From NCBI GenBank assembly GCA_036497945.1, contig DASXIN010000051.1, positions 1 through 64,000 of the forward strand: a stretch of DNA of 64,000 bases, given 5' to 3'. The notes under the pieces are model-generated. The model had not been told where the DNA came from, made no database searches, and was given only the letters and a program-made list of their open reading frames with translations. The position numbers were made by a program, and so were the translations under genes. Below are positions 53,209-62,961 of the stretch, piece by piece. The DNA is from RYN-230 sp036497945. Lineage in GTDB: Bacteria; Actinomycetota; Actinomycetes; Streptosporangiales; Streptosporangiaceae. The first letter of the stretch is position 1. Each line of letters starts with the position of its first letter.

Positions 53209-54510
53209 ATGAGCGACCAGACGATCGGTCAGCCGGACGTGCAGTCGCTTGCCCTGGCCGAACCAACCCAGCACGTCCGGTACCGCTGGATCGTCGGGCT
53301 TACCCTGGCCAGCCTGGGCATGTGGATGGCGACCCAGACGCCGCTGCAGGTCATGCTGGCGCTGCAACTGCAGGACATCACCCCCCGGCACAAGATCGTG
53401 GCCCTGGCCGTCGTGACCGCGGTCGGCGCCATCTCCGCCGCCCTGGCCACCCCGGTGGTGGGCGCGCTGTCCGACCGCACCACGCAGGGCCGGCGGCTGG
53501 GCCGGTTCAGCGGCCGGCGGCATCGGTGGACGCTGGCCATGGTCGTGCTGGCCGCGGCCTGCCTGGCGGTGCTGGCCGCTCAGGCCACCGTGTTCGGTGT
53601 GGCCCTGCTGTGGTTCCTCTTCAGCATCTTCCAGAACGGCGAGTACGCCACGTTGAGCGCGGCCATCCCGGACCACGTGCCGGTCCGGCAGCGGGCCACG
53701 GTGGCCGGCTGGGTGGGTATGCCGATCGCGCTCGGCCTGGTCCTGGGCACCGTCATCGTGGTGGAGGTGCTCGGCCAGCACCTGGTGGCCGGCTATCTCA
53801 CGCTGGCCGTCCTGATGGTGCTGCTGGCCCTGCCGTTCGTCTTCTTCACCCCGGACCACCCGCTCGCGCCGGCTGACCGGCAGCCGTTCTCCTGGCGCCG
53901 GGTGGCCGCGTCCTACTGGCTCAGCCCGCGCGCGTACCCCGATTTCGGCTGGGCCTGGCTGACCCGGTTCCTGGCCAGCCTGGCCATCGCCATGGGCACC
54001 CTGTACCTGCTGTACTTCCTCCGCGACGCGGTGCACTACGCCCGGCTCTTCCCCGGCCAGACCGCCGCGGACGGCCTGCTCATCCTGATCCTCATCTACA
54101 CCGTGTGTGTGGTGATCGCCTCGATCATCGGCGGGATCATCTCCGACCGCACCGGCCGCCGCAAGATCATGGTCACCGTGTCCGGTCTGCTGATGGCGGC
54201 GGCCGCGCTGCTGCTGGCATTCGCCCAGACCTGGCCGGCCGCGCTGGGCGCGGCGTTCCTCTACGGCCTGGGCTACGGCGCGTACATCGCCGTCGACCAG
54301 GCGCTGATCACCCAGGTGCTGCCCAAGGCCCGGGACCGGGCCAAGGACCTCGGCATCATCAACATCGCGATCGTCTGCCCGGGCGCCATCGGCGCGGTCA
54401 TCGCGGCCCCGCTGGTCTCGCTGGCTGGCTACCCGGCCCTGTTCGGCGCGACCGCGGTGGTGGCCATCGCCGCCTCGCTCGGGGTCTGGCAGATCCGCAG
54501 CGTCCGCTGA
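53209..54510 (+). CDS. MFS transporter
   Basis: A 433-residue major facilitator protein with 12 predicted helices. The A-like loop motif GALSDRTTQGRRLGRFSGRRHRW between helices 2 and 3 and GGIISDRTGRRKIMVTVSG between helices 8 and 9 are both clear. Substrate unknown; it belongs to a group close to glycoside/disaccharide symporters. The P450 gene begins 9 bp after its stop, so they are probably co-transcribed. Confidence 0.88.
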   Translation: MSDQTIGQPDVQSLALAEPTQHVRYRWIVGLTLASLGMWMATQTPLQVMLALQLQDITPRHKIVALAVVTAVGAISAALATPVVGALSDRTTQGRRLGRFSGRRHRWTLAMVVLAAACLAVLAAQATVFGVALLWFLFSIFQNGEYATLSAAIPDHVPVRQRATVAGWVGMPIALGLVLGTVIVVEVLGQHLVAGYLTLAVLMVLLALPFVFFTPDHPLAPADRQPFSWRRVAASYWLSPRAYPDFGWAWLTRFLASLAIAMGTLYLLYFLRDAVHYARLFPGQTAADGLLILILIYTVCVVIASIIGGIISDRTGRRKIMVTVSGLLMAAAALLLAFAQTWPAALGAAFLYGLGYGAYIAVDQALITQVLPKARDRAKDLGIINIAIVCPGAIGAVIAAPLVSLAGYPALFGATAVVAIAASLGVWQIRSVR

Positions 54511-54519
54511 GCCCGTCCC

Positions 54520-55716
54520 GTGACCCTGACTTCTGGCGCCCCGCTCAATATCCTCGATCCGTACCTGTACGCCGGGGACCCGCGCCCGGCCTATAGCTGG
54601 CTGCGCGACGAGGCGCCGGTCTACCGGGACCCGGTCAACCAGATCTGGGTGATCTCCCGGTACCGGGATGTGCTGGCCATCGAGCGCGACGCCGCGCGGT
54701 ACAGCTCGGCCCGGGGCAGCCGCCCGCTCATCGAGATGAGCGCCTCGATGATCAACCGGGACGACCCGCGGCACCAGCAGCAGCGCAAGCTGCTGTCCAG
54801 TCGGTTCTCGCCGCGCGCGGTACGCCGGCACGAGCAGCGGGTGCGGGCCATCGCGGCCGAGCTGATCACCGCGGCGACGGCCAACGGGACCGCCGAGGTG
54901 GTGCGCGACATCGCCGCCCCGCTGCCCGCGATGGTCATCGCCGAGCTGCTGGGCTTCGACCGGGCACACTGGCCGAAATGCATGGAATGGTCGGAGCGGA
55001 CGATGAGCGCGGCCGGTTTCCGGGATGACGATCCGCGCCAGCCCACCGGGTCACCCGCGGCCATCACCGAATTCGCCACCGCCTTTTACCAGCTGATCGA
55101 GGCCCGCCGGGCGGACCCGCGGGACGACCTGGTGTCGGCCTGGGTACACGGGGCGATAGACGGCCAGGCCCTGGACATCCCGGAGATCATCCAGGAGGGG
55201 CTGCTGCTGCTCGATGGCGGCGCGGAGACGACGCGCTCGGTCATCGGGCAGACGGTGTGGAATCTGGCCCGCTTCCCGGACCAGCGCCAGATCCTGGTGG
55301 CTGACCCGTCGGTCATCGGGGCGACCGCGGTGGAGGAATTCATCCGCTGCGCCACGCCGATCCTCAATATGCGCCGCACGGTGACCGAGGACCACCAGCT
55401 GCATGGCCAGCAGCTGCACGACGGCGACCAGGTGCTGCTCATGTACGGGGCGGCCAACAGCGACGACCGGGAGTTCGCCGAGCCCGATCGCTTCGACGTG
55501 ACCCGGCAGCACAACCACCACGCGGCGTTCGGCTTCGGCACCCATTTCTGCCTGGGCGCCAACCTGGCCCGGCTCGAGCTGCGGGTGCTGTTCGAGGAAC
55601 TGCTCCGCGCGGCGCCCGGCTTCCGGCTGGCGCCCGGCCGCGAGCCCGAGTTCGCGCCCGGTTACTTCACCCGAACCCTGCGCGAACTGTGGGTAGAGTT
55701 CAGCCCGGCTGACTGA
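54520..55716 (+). CDS. Cytochrome P450
   Basis: A 398-residue soluble bacterial P450. The I-helix reads LLLLDGGAETTRSVIGQTVW (acid-alcohol pair Glu-Thr), the ExxR-type K-helix is EEFIRCATPILNMRRTVTED, and the haem loop is FGFGTHFCLGANLARLE with C344 as ligand. Similar to CYP107/CYP142-like enzymes; substrate unknown. No ferredoxin or reductase gene nearby. Starts with GTG 9 bp after the MFS gene. Confidence 0.94.
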   Translation: MTLTSGAPLNILDPYLYAGDPRPAYSWLRDEAPVYRDPVNQIWVISRYRDVLAIERDAARYSSARGSRPLIEMSASMINRDDPRHQQQRKLLSSRFSPRAVRRHEQRVRAIAAELITAATANGTAEVVRDIAAPLPAMVIAELLGFDRAHWPKCMEWSERTMSAAGFRDDDPRQPTGSPAAITEFATAFYQLIEARRADPRDDLVSAWVHGAIDGQALDIPEIIQEGLLLLDGGAETTRSVIGQTVWNLARFPDQRQILVADPSVIGATAVEEFIRCATPILNMRRTVTEDHQLHGQQLHDGDQVLLMYGAANSDDREFAEPDRFDVTRQHNHHAAFGFGTHFCLGANLARLELRVLFEELLRAAPGFRLAPGREPEFAPGYFTRTLRELWVEFSPAD

Positions 55717-55748
55717 TCCCGGTACGCGGGGCGGGGAAGGGACAGACG

Positions 55749-56579
55749 ATGGCCACCGACCAGCCCGACGAATGGGCCACCGGGCAGCTGGACCTGGCCG
55801 CCTACCTGCGGCGGATCGGCTACGCCGCGGAGCTGGCCCCGACCGAGCAGACGCTGACCGGGCTGCACCGCGCGCATGTCACGGCCATCCCGTTCGAGAA
55901 CGCCGACATCATGCTCGGCCGCGGCGTCCGCGTTGACCTGCCCAGCATCGCGGACAAGCTGGTGCAGCGCCGCCGCGGCGGCTACTGCTTCGAGCACGGG
56001 CAGCTGCTGGCCGCCGCGCTGGTCCAGCTCGGCTACCCGGTCGACCGGCTGCTGGCCCGGGTGGGTGGGCCGCACGACGCGCGGACCCACCTGGTGCTGC
56101 GGGTCCGGGTGGCCGGGCAGGACTGGCTGGCCGACACCGGCTTCGGCACCGGGCTGATCGAGCCGGTGCCGTTCGGCGACGGGGCACCGCACACCCAGTA
56201 CGGCTGGACCTACCGGCTGCGCGCCGACGGCGAGCACCATTGGCAGCTGCAAGAGCGCCAGGGCGACGACTGGGCCACCCTGTACCAGTTCGACGACCAG
56301 CCGCAGTACCCGGCCGATGTGCTGATGGCCAACCACTTCACCGCGACCTACCCGGACTCATCGTTCGTCCGGCAACTCGTGGTGATCCGCAAAGACCCCA
56401 CCGGCCTGCGCCGGCTGACCGAACGCCGGCTGAGCATCACCCGCCCGGGCCAGCCCGCCGAGGAGCGCTACCTGGACGAGCCCGGGTTGGCCGCCGCGCT
56501 GACCGGAATCTTCGGGTTGCAGCTCAGCACCGAGGAATCCGCCCGGCTGGCCGCCGTCACCGGGACCCCCGGGTCATGA
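55749..56579 (+). CDS. Arylamine N-acetyltransferase
   Basis: A 276-residue NAT. The Cys-His-Asp triad is visible: C80 in RRGGYCFEHG, H114 in DARTHLVLRV, D129 in WLADTGFG. It acetylates arylamines or hydrazines from acetyl-CoA; close homologues also act as amide synthases in ansamycin pathways. 32 bp downstream of the P450 gene with GGGAAGGG before the ATG, and sharing ATGA with the following VOC gene. Confidence 0.93.
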   Translation: MATDQPDEWATGQLDLAAYLRRIGYAAELAPTEQTLTGLHRAHVTAIPFENADIMLGRGVRVDLPSIADKLVQRRRGGYCFEHGQLLAAALVQLGYPVDRLLARVGGPHDARTHLVLRVRVAGQDWLADTGFGTGLIEPVPFGDGAPHTQYGWTYRLRADGEHHWQLQERQGDDWATLYQFDDQPQYPADVLMANHFTATYPDSSFVRQLVVIRKDPTGLRRLTERRLSITRPGQPAEERYLDEPGLAAALTGIFGLQLSTEESARLAAVTGTPGS

Positions 56580-56992
56580 CGACGGGTCCCGATACGCTGG
56601 GCGGCGTGTTCAGCACACCGCTGGTCAACCTGTACACCAACGACATCGAGGCTGGGCTGCGCTTCTACCGTGACCTGCTCGGGTTCGAAGAGACGTTCCG
56701 GACGCCCCGGGAGGGCACTCCCGAGCACGTGGAACTCCGGCTGGACGGGTTCCTCATCGGGCTGGGCACCGTCGAAGCGGCCCGCCGGGTGCACGGCGTC
56801 GAGGCCACGCCGGGCAGCCCGGCCATGGTCCTGGTGGTGTGGACGGACGACGCCGATGCGGCGTACCAGAGGCTGACGGCGGCCGGGGTGCCCAGCGTCC
56901 AGCCACCGCACGACACCGGGAACAGCAACCGCAACGCCCTGCTGCGCGATCCCGATGGCAATCTCGTGGAGATTGTCGCCAAGCGATCTTGA
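56576..56992 (+). CDS. VOC family protein (glyoxalase/bleomycin-resistance fold)
   Basis: A 138-residue VOC protein: LVNLYTNDIEAGLRFYRDLLGFEETFR, EHVELRLDGFLIGLG, and the C-terminal NRNALLRDPDGNLVEIVAKRS with a conserved Glu as possible metal ligand. Single-domain members act as dimers in metal-dependent reactions or drug binding; no substrate is evident. ATG 56576 overlaps the NAT stop by 4 nt. Confidence 0.85.
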   Translation: MTTGPDTLGGVFSTPLVNLYTNDIEAGLRFYRDLLGFEETFRTPREGTPEHVELRLDGFLIGLGTVEAARRVHGVEATPGSPAMVLVVWTDDADAAYQRLTAAGVPSVQPPHDTGNSNRNALLRDPDGNLVEIVAKRS

Positions 56993-57022
56993 GCCTGGGC
57001 CCGCACGCCACGTGCCGGAGTC

Positions 57023-57051
57023 TTGCGCCCGGCTGATACCCGTGTCAGGAT
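57023..57051 (+). promoter_or_regulatory. Possible promoter of the oligopeptide ABC operon
   Basis: TTGCGC (57023-57028), 17 bases, CAGGAT (57046-57051), close to the actinobacterial TTGAC/TAGGAT pattern, 85 bp before the first gene of the operon. Confidence 0.4.
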
Positions 57052-57136
57052 GACTGACCTTAAACGGCTATTCAGACGGCCTCGGGTGCATCCGGCCAGG
57101 TTGGCTCAGGGTCGCTCCGGAGACGGAGGTGCGCAC

Positions 57137-58795
57137 ATGGCGTTCCGCAGCCGCCGCGTCCCTGGGTTCACCCTTGGCGCGGCCCTCGCCGCCGTCGCGC
57201 TGGTCGCCGCCGCCTGTGGCGCCAGCCAGGGCGGCGGGGTTCAGCAGGGTGGCGTGTACCGGCTGGGCAGCGCGTCCAGCATCGACTCGCTCAACCCGTT
57301 CGTCGCATTCCAGGAAGATGCCTACTCGACGTTCCAGATCATCTATCCGTACCTGGTGCAGTACAACAGCAGCCTGCAGTTCGTGCCGGACTTCGCGCGC
57401 AGCTGGCAGGAGAGCGACGGCGGACGGGTCTGGACGTTCCACACCCAGGCCGGGGCCAAGTGGTCCGACGGCAAGCCGCTGACCGCGGCCGACGCGGCCT
57501 GGACCTATAGCACCATCCTCAAGTTCCAGGACGGCCCGACCGCCAACTCGGCCGGCGACGTGGCGCACATGCAGAGCGCGACCGCGCCCAACGCGACCAC
57601 CGTGGTGCTGACCTACAAGCAGCCGGTGGCCAACGTGCTGTCCCAGCTGCAGCAGGTGCCGATCCTGCCGGAGCACATCTGGGCCAAGCACGCGGCGGGC
57701 AACGGCAAGGCGCTGACCACGTTCACCAACCCGGCCCCGGTCGTCTCCGGCGGCCCCTTCACCCTGGTCAAGTACACGCCGAAGCAGATCGTGCTGTTCA
57801 AGCGCAACCCGTCCTTCTACGGCCCCAAGCCGCACATCGACGGCCTCGGCCTGCAGTTCTTCGGCACCTACGACGCGGAGATCACCGCGCTGAAGGCCGG
57901 GCAACTGGACGGCATCGAGGTGGTGCCGCCGACCTCGGTGGCCGAGCTGAAGAAGGCCGGCTTCGTGGTCCGGGAAAGCCCGGGCAACTACTTCGACGAC
58001 TTCATCATCAACTCCAACCCGCAGCAGGACGCGAGCCACAAGGAACTGCTCAACCCGCTGCTCCGGCAGGCCTTCGACGACGCGATCGACCGGCCGCAGA
58101 TCGTCCGGACCTCACTGCTCGGCCACGGCCAGCCGGGCTCGTCGATCATCCCGCCGGCCACCGGGCACTGGTACAACCCGGCGGTCAAGCCGGCCACGTT
58201 CAGCCTGGCCAAGGCGAACGCGCTGCTGGACCAGGCGGGCTTCAAGATGGGCTCGAACGGCGTCCGGGTCGCGGACGGCCACCCGATGTCCTACCAGGTG
58301 ATCATGCCGGCCGACACCACCGGCAGCTACGGCGAGCGGTCGTTCGCCATCATCCAGGGCGACTTCAAGAAGATCGGCGTCCAGCTCAACCCGAAGAACC
58401 TGGACAACTCGGCCGCCTACAGCGCGGTCACCGCCGACCACTACCGCAACTTCGAGCTGTCCATGTGGGACTGGCAGCCGCTGATCGACCCGGACTTCGA
58501 GCTCTCCGTGCTGACCTGCGGGTCCTGGAACGTGTGGAACGACACCGGCTACTGCGGCAAGTCCTACGACCAGCTCTACCAGGCCCAGGGCGCGGCGATG
58601 GCGCCGGCCCAACGCCAGCATCTCGTGTACCAGATGCAGCAGATGATCGCTACCCAACGCCCGTACCTGGTGATCGACTACGCGAACCTGATGGAGGCGC
58701 ACAGCACGCACTGGACCGGCCTGCCATTGGTCGGTGGCACCTCGTGGACCGAGTTGTCCAAGATCCCGTTCGAGAGCGTGCACCAGGCGGGCTGA
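57137..58795 (+). CDS. ABC transporter substrate-binding lipoprotein, family 5
   Basis: A 552-residue SBP_bac_5 protein. Lipoprotein signal ALAAVALVAAACGAS (lipobox Cys about residue 28), then GGVYRLGSASSIDSLNPFVAF, LVQYNSSLQFVPDFARSWQ, WTFHTQAGAKWSDGKPLTAADAAWTYSTIL, the typical DppA/OppA sequence. Family members bind peptides, nickel or glycosides; substrate unknown. GGAGGT stands 6 bases before ATG 57137; a leading in-frame extension to 57023 has no ribosome site. Confidence 0.92.
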   Translation: MAFRSRRVPGFTLGAALAAVALVAAACGASQGGGVQQGGVYRLGSASSIDSLNPFVAFQEDAYSTFQIIYPYLVQYNSSLQFVPDFARSWQESDGGRVWTFHTQAGAKWSDGKPLTAADAAWTYSTILKFQDGPTANSAGDVAHMQSATAPNATTVVLTYKQPVANVLSQLQQVPILPEHIWAKHAAGNGKALTTFTNPAPVVSGGPFTLVKYTPKQIVLFKRNPSFYGPKPHIDGLGLQFFGTYDAEITALKAGQLDGIEVVPPTSVAELKKAGFVVRESPGNYFDDFIINSNPQQDASHKELLNPLLRQAFDDAIDRPQIVRTSLLGHGQPGSSIIPPATGHWYNPAVKPATFSLAKANALLDQAGFKMGSNGVRVADGHPMSYQVIMPADTTGSYGERSFAIIQGDFKKIGVQLNPKNLDNSAAYSAVTADHYRNFELSMWDWQPLIDPDFELSVLTCGSWNVWNDTGYCGKSYDQLYQAQGAAMAPAQRQHLVYQMQQMIATQRPYLVIDYANLMEAHSTHWTGLPLVGGTSWTELSKIPFESVHQAG

Positions 58796-58799
58796 CCCG

Positions 58800-59765
58800 G
58801 TGCGCAGCGCGGACTATGTGCTCAAGCGTGGTTTCTTCGCGATCGTCACCATCTTCGTGGCGATCACGATCAATTTCTTCCTGTTCCGGGTGCTGCCGGG
58901 CAGCGCGGTCACCGACCTGTCCAGGGTGCCGCACGCCAGCGCGAAACTGCAGCACGCGCTGACCGTCGAGTTCGGCCTGGACAAGCCAAAGTGGCAGCAG
59001 TACTTCATCTACCTGGGCCAGCTGGCGCACGGCAACATGGGCATCTCGTTCGCCTACCAGCAGCCGGTCACCCACCTGCTGATCGCCGACCTGAAGAACA
59101 CCATCCCGATGGTCACCGTGGGCACGCTGGCCGCCATCGTCGTCGGCGTGTTCACCGGCGTGCTGTCCGCCTGGCGGCGCGGCTCACCGCCGGACCACGT
59201 CAGCACCAACGCGGCCATCTTCGCCTACGCGTTCCCCACCCAGTGGCTCGGCCTGATGCTGCTCATCGTGTTCGCCGGCACGCTGCCCGCGGGCGGGATG
59301 AGCAACCCGTTCGTGTTCGGCACCGAGCCGTTCTGGCAGCATCTGGGCGACATCGCGGTGCACATGATCCTGCCCGCCGCCACCCTCATGCTGACCGCGT
59401 ACGGCAGTTACACGCTGGTCGTCCGGTCCGCGCTGCTGGAGACACTGGGCGAGGACTACGTGCTGACCGCGCGGGCCAAGGGGCTGCCGCCGCGGCACAT
59501 CCTGTGGCGGCACGCGGTCCGCAACGCGATGCTCCCCCTGGTCACGCTCATCGCGCTCGATCTCGGCCTGATCGTCGGCGGCGCGCTGCTAATCGAGGTG
59601 ATCTTCAGCTGGCCGGGCATCGGGCTGGCCATGTACACCGCGATCGGGCAGCGCGACTACCCGATGCTGCAGGGCGGGTTCCTGATCCTGACCGTTTCGG
59701 TCATCGTGCTGAACTTCGCCGCCGACCTGCTCTACTTCCGGCTCGACCCGAGGATCCGCCAGTGA
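58800..59765 (+). CDS. ABC permease, DppB type
   Basis: A 321-residue permease with six helices: LKRGFFAIVTIFVAITINFFLFRVLPG at the N-terminus, and the EAA-type loop LGEDYVLTARAKGLPPRHILWRHAVRNAMLPLVTL. Starts at GTG 58800, 4 bp after the binding-protein stop, and overlaps the next permease by 4 nt. Confidence 0.92.
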   Translation: MRSADYVLKRGFFAIVTIFVAITINFFLFRVLPGSAVTDLSRVPHASAKLQHALTVEFGLDKPKWQQYFIYLGQLAHGNMGISFAYQQPVTHLLIADLKNTIPMVTVGTLAAIVVGVFTGVLSAWRRGSPPDHVSTNAAIFAYAFPTQWLGLMLLIVFAGTLPAGGMSNPFVFGTEPFWQHLGDIAVHMILPAATLMLTAYGSYTLVVRSALLETLGEDYVLTARAKGLPPRHILWRHAVRNAMLPLVTLIALDLGLIVGGALLIEVIFSWPGIGLAMYTAIGQRDYPMLQGGFLILTVSVIVLNFAADLLYFRLDPRIRQ

Positions 59766-60721
59766 CGCTGCCGCTGCAAGATCCACAGCTGGCCACCGAG
59801 ACCGCGGGGCAGCCCTCCCGGCGCGCCGGGTTCCTGCGCGACGTGCTGCGCGAGCGCAAGGCCGCGGTCATCGGCCTGGCCATCATCCTGTTCTTCATCG
59901 TGCTGTCCATCATCGCGCCGTACATCTCGCCGTACAGCATCACCCAGCAGACTTGTGCCGTGTACGCGCCGCCGTCCTCCGCACACTGGCTGGGCTGTGA
60001 CGACGGCGGCATCGACATGCTCAGCGAGATCATGCAGGGCGGCCGGATCTCGCTCATCGTCGGCTTCGCCGCCACCCTGGTCGCGATGATCATCGGCGGT
60101 GGGATCGGGATCCTGACCGGCTACTTCAGCGGAGCCGTGGATGTCGCGCTGATGCGGGTCACCGACTACCTCATCGTCATCCCGGACCTGGTGTTCATGA
60201 TCGTGATCGCCAGCGTGTGGGGCGCCAGCGTGTTCCACGTGATCATAGTGATCGGGATCCTGGAATGGACGACTACGGCACGGATCATCCGGGCGCAGGT
60301 GATGAGCGTCCGGGAACGGACGTATGTCAAACGCACCCGCGCTCTCGGCGCCGGGCACCTGCGCATCATCGGGAAGCACATCCTGCCTCAGGTCGGCCCG
60401 CTGCTGATGGCCAACACCGTGCTGACCATCGCGATCGCCATCTACCTGGAGACCGCGCTGGCCTTCCTCGGCCTGGAGGATCCGACCGTCACCACCTGGG
60501 GCACCATCCTGGAGCACGCGTTCGAGCGGACCGCGATCAGCTCCGGCGCCTGGTGGGCCATCGTGCCGGACGGCATCGTCATCGCCGTGCTCATCGCCGG
60601 GTGCTTCCTGTTCGGCCAGGCCATCGAGGACGGGCTCAACCCGCGGCTGAAAGTGGCCCACCTGTCGGTGCGCCGGTGGCGGCTGCGCCCGCTGGTCGGA
60701 AGGGGGCCGGACGCGATTTGA
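59762..60721 (+). CDS. ABC permease, DppC type
   Basis: A 319-residue permease with the characteristic N-terminal RERKAAVIGLAIILFFIVLSIIAPYISPY, HWLGCDDGGIDMLSEIMQGGRISLIVG and EAA loop ERTYVKRTRALGAGHLRIIGKHILPQVGPLL. GTG 59762 overlaps the DppB stop (GTGA). Its 3' end overlaps the first ATPase by 4 nt. Confidence 0.92.
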   Translation: MTLPLQDPQLATETAGQPSRRAGFLRDVLRERKAAVIGLAIILFFIVLSIIAPYISPYSITQQTCAVYAPPSSAHWLGCDDGGIDMLSEIMQGGRISLIVGFAATLVAMIIGGGIGILTGYFSGAVDVALMRVTDYLIVIPDLVFMIVIASVWGASVFHVIIVIGILEWTTTARIIRAQVMSVRERTYVKRTRALGAGHLRIIGKHILPQVGPLLMANTVLTIAIAIYLETALAFLGLEDPTVTTWGTILEHAFERTAISSGAWWAIVPDGIVIAVLIAGCFLFGQAIEDGLNPRLKVAHLSVRRWRLRPLVGRGPDAI

Positions 60722-61710
60722 GCCTGCTCGAAGTGCGCGACCTGCACGTCTGGTTCGACTTGCCGCACCGTTCCGGCCAGCAGGGTTCTGCGGTGCACGC
60801 GGCGGCCGGGGTCAGCTTCGCGCTGGACGAGGGTGAGCGGTTCGGCCTGGTCGGCGAGTCCGGCTGCGGCAAGACCACCACCGTGCTCGCGCTGATGGGC
60901 CTGCTGCCGCCGACCGCCACGCTGTCCGGGGAGGTGCTGGTGAACGGGCGCAGCATCCTGGCCGGCGGCGAGGAGTCGGTGCGGGCGCACCGCTGGACCG
61001 ATGTCGCGATGGTCTTCCAGGGCGCGATGAACGCGCTGAATCCGGTCAAGAAGGTCGGCTGGCAGATCGCCGAGCCGATGGCCTTCCACGGCCTGGCCAA
61101 GGGGGCGGCGGCCCGGCGGCGGGCCGGCGAGCTGCTGGAGCTGGTCGGCATCCCGGCCGCCGCGGGCGACCGGTACCCGCACGAGTTCTCCGGCGGCATG
61201 CGGCAGCGCGCCTCGATCGCGATGGCCCTGGCCTGCCAGCCGAAGATCTTGCTGGCCGACGAGCCGACCACCGCGCTCGACGTGATGGTGCAGGCCCAGA
61301 TCCTGGACCTGCTGACCCGGCTGTCCAGCGAGCTCGGGCTGGCCCTGGTGCTGGTCACGCACGACCTGCCGGTGGTCGCGCAGGTCTGCGACCGGGCGGC
61401 GGTGATGTACGCCGGGGAGATCGTGGAGCTGGGCCCGATGGACGCGCTGTACCACTCACCGCAGCATCCGTACACCCGGATGCTGTTCGCCGCCACTCCC
61501 GACCTGGCCGGCGAGGGAAAGGTGGCCTCCATCCCTGGCACGCCGCCACGGCTGGACCGGGACATCACGGGCTGCGCGTTCCGGCCGCGCTGCGACTCCG
61601 CGTTCGCGCCGTGCGCGGCCGAGCACCCGGAGCTGGCCGCGGTCCAGCCAGACCATCAGGCCGCCTGCCACCTCACCCGGCAGCTGGCCGGCGAAGGCAG
61701 TGCGACATGA
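60718..61710 (+). CDS. ABC ATPase, DppD type
   Basis: A 330-residue ATPase: Walker A GESGCGKTT, Q-loop VFQGAMNALNPVKKV, signature FSGGMRQRASIAMALACQPKILLADEPTTALDV and switch VTHDLPVV, ending in the oligopeptide_C segment with GCAFRPRCDSAFAPC. TTG start at 60718 (TTGA overlap) with AGGGGG upstream. Confidence 0.93.
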   Translation: MSLLEVRDLHVWFDLPHRSGQQGSAVHAAAGVSFALDEGERFGLVGESGCGKTTTVLALMGLLPPTATLSGEVLVNGRSILAGGEESVRAHRWTDVAMVFQGAMNALNPVKKVGWQIAEPMAFHGLAKGAAARRRAGELLELVGIPAAAGDRYPHEFSGGMRQRASIAMALACQPKILLADEPTTALDVMVQAQILDLLTRLSSELGLALVLVTHDLPVVAQVCDRAAVMYAGEIVELGPMDALYHSPQHPYTRMLFAATPDLAGEGKVASIPGTPPRLDRDITGCAFRPRCDSAFAPCAAEHPELAAVQPDHQAACHLTRQLAGEGSAT

Positions 61711-62708
61711 CCGAGCCACCGCTGCTGGAGATCGACAACCTGACCACGTACTATCCGCTGCGGCCCAGCCTGACCGAGCGGGTGGCCCGGAAGCAGCGGC
61801 TGTGGGTGCACGCGGTGGACGGGGTCAGCTTCACGCTGGCCCGGGGCGAGATGCTGGCCCTGGTCGGCGAGTCGGGCTGCGGCAAGACCAGCACGGCGCA
61901 GACCATCCTGCGCATGGTGAACCCCACCTCGGGCACGATCCGGCTGAACGGCACGGACATCACCACGCTGTCCCAGCAGCGGCTGCGGCCGCTGCGGCGC
62001 AAGCTCCAGATGATCTACCAGGATCCGTACGAATCGCTCGACCCCCGGTTCCGGGTCGAGGCGGCCATCGAGGAGCCGATGCTGGTGCACGGCATCGGCG
62101 GCAGCCGGGCCGAGCGGCGGCAACTCATCATCGCGGCCCTGGACCGGGCCGGGCTGTCCCCGGCCGAGCAGTACCTGGAGCGCTACCCGCACGAGCTGTC
62201 CGGCGGGCAGCGGCAGCGGGTGACGATCGCGGCCGCGCTGGTGCTCAGCCCCGACCTGCTGCTGGCTGACGAGCCGGTGTCGATGCTCGACGTGTCGGTG
62301 CGGGCCGGCGTGCTGTCCCTGCTGGACGGGCTGCGCCGGGACGGGAACATGGGCATCCTCATGATCACCCACGACCTGTCCACGGCCGCACATTTCGCCG
62401 ACCGGATCGCGGTCATGTACCTGGGCCGGATCGTCGAGCAGGGCCCGGCGCGGGACGTGGTCCGCAATCCGCAGCACCCGTACACCAAGGCGCTGCTGTC
62501 CGTGGTGCCCAAGCCGGACCCGCGGCAGCGGAGCGCCCCGCAGATCCTGCAGGGCGAGACGCCGGATCCAGTTGACGTGCCGACCGGCTGCCGGTTCCAC
62601 CCGCGCTGCCCGATCGCGGTGGCGCAGTGCTCGGCCGAGGACCCGCCGCTGCGCCACCCCGGCGCAGCCACGGACCTCGGTCACCTAGCCGCCTGCCTAC
62701 TCGCCTAG
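61707..62708 (+). CDS. ABC ATPase, DppF type
   Basis: A 333-residue ATPase: GESGCGKTSTAQTILRM, IYQDPYESLDPRF, LSGGQRQRVTIAAALVLSPDLLLADEPVSMLDV, ITHDLSTAAHFADRI, and the oligopeptide_C tail GCRFHPRCPIAVAQC. The Walker A/signature pair complements the DppD-type partner. Last gene of a five-gene operon with four overlapping or near-touching junctions. Confidence 0.93.
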   Translation: MTEPPLLEIDNLTTYYPLRPSLTERVARKQRLWVHAVDGVSFTLARGEMLALVGESGCGKTSTAQTILRMVNPTSGTIRLNGTDITTLSQQRLRPLRRKLQMIYQDPYESLDPRFRVEAAIEEPMLVHGIGGSRAERRQLIIAALDRAGLSPAEQYLERYPHELSGGQRQRVTIAAALVLSPDLLLADEPVSMLDVSVRAGVLSLLDGLRRDGNMGILMITHDLSTAAHFADRIAVMYLGRIVEQGPARDVVRNPQHPYTKALLSVVPKPDPRQRSAPQILQGETPDPVDVPTGCRFHPRCPIAVAQCSAEDPPLRHPGAATDLGHLAACLLA

Positions 62709-62740
62709 CCGCCCCAGCCAGCGCAGCCACCCCACCCCCC

Positions 62741-62816
62741 ACTCAAGGCAGCCACCCCCACCCACTCAAGGCAGCCACCCCCCCACCCACTCAAGGCAGC
62801 CACCCACCCACTCAAG
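62741..62816. repeat. Short tandem repeat array
   Basis: Three units of 23, 25 and 21 bp beginning ACTCAAGGCAGCCACCC (62741, 62764, 62789) and a partial fourth (62810). The differences are in the length of the CCCCACCC tail, typical of slippage. Immediately after the DppF gene, on the way to the third dispersed palindrome. Confidence 0.85.
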
Positions 62817-62889
62817 ATCGCGGGCGATGGGGGGGCGCGCGCATTCCATGATCGTTTGGGTGATTGGGACCCGTCGGCGGCACGAACTT

Positions 62890-62943
62890 CATGATCGCGG
62901 TGAGTTATGCCCCGCCCGTGGGGCAAAAGTCACCGCGATCATG
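62890..62943. repeat. Dispersed palindrome, copy C
   Basis: Perfect 14-bp outer arms CATGATCGCGGTGA / TCACCGCGATCATG, inner arms GTTATGCCCC / GGGGCAAAAG (8 of 10) and loop GCCCGT. Flanked by further pieces of the outer arm: ATTCCATGATCG at 62845 and GATCATGGAAT at 62961. Between two convergent genes. Confidence 0.83.
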
Positions 62944-62961
62944 GAATGACGTGGGGAGGGA

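Noticed and set aside
53131..54969. A 612-codon open frame on the minus strand under MFS and P450
   Set aside because: Antisense shadow; the plus strand has well-supported MFS and P450 motifs and start sites.
62741..62816. Possible CRISPR array
   Set aside because: Units of 21-25 bp are contiguous with no unique spacers; a slippage minisatellite, and no cas genes.
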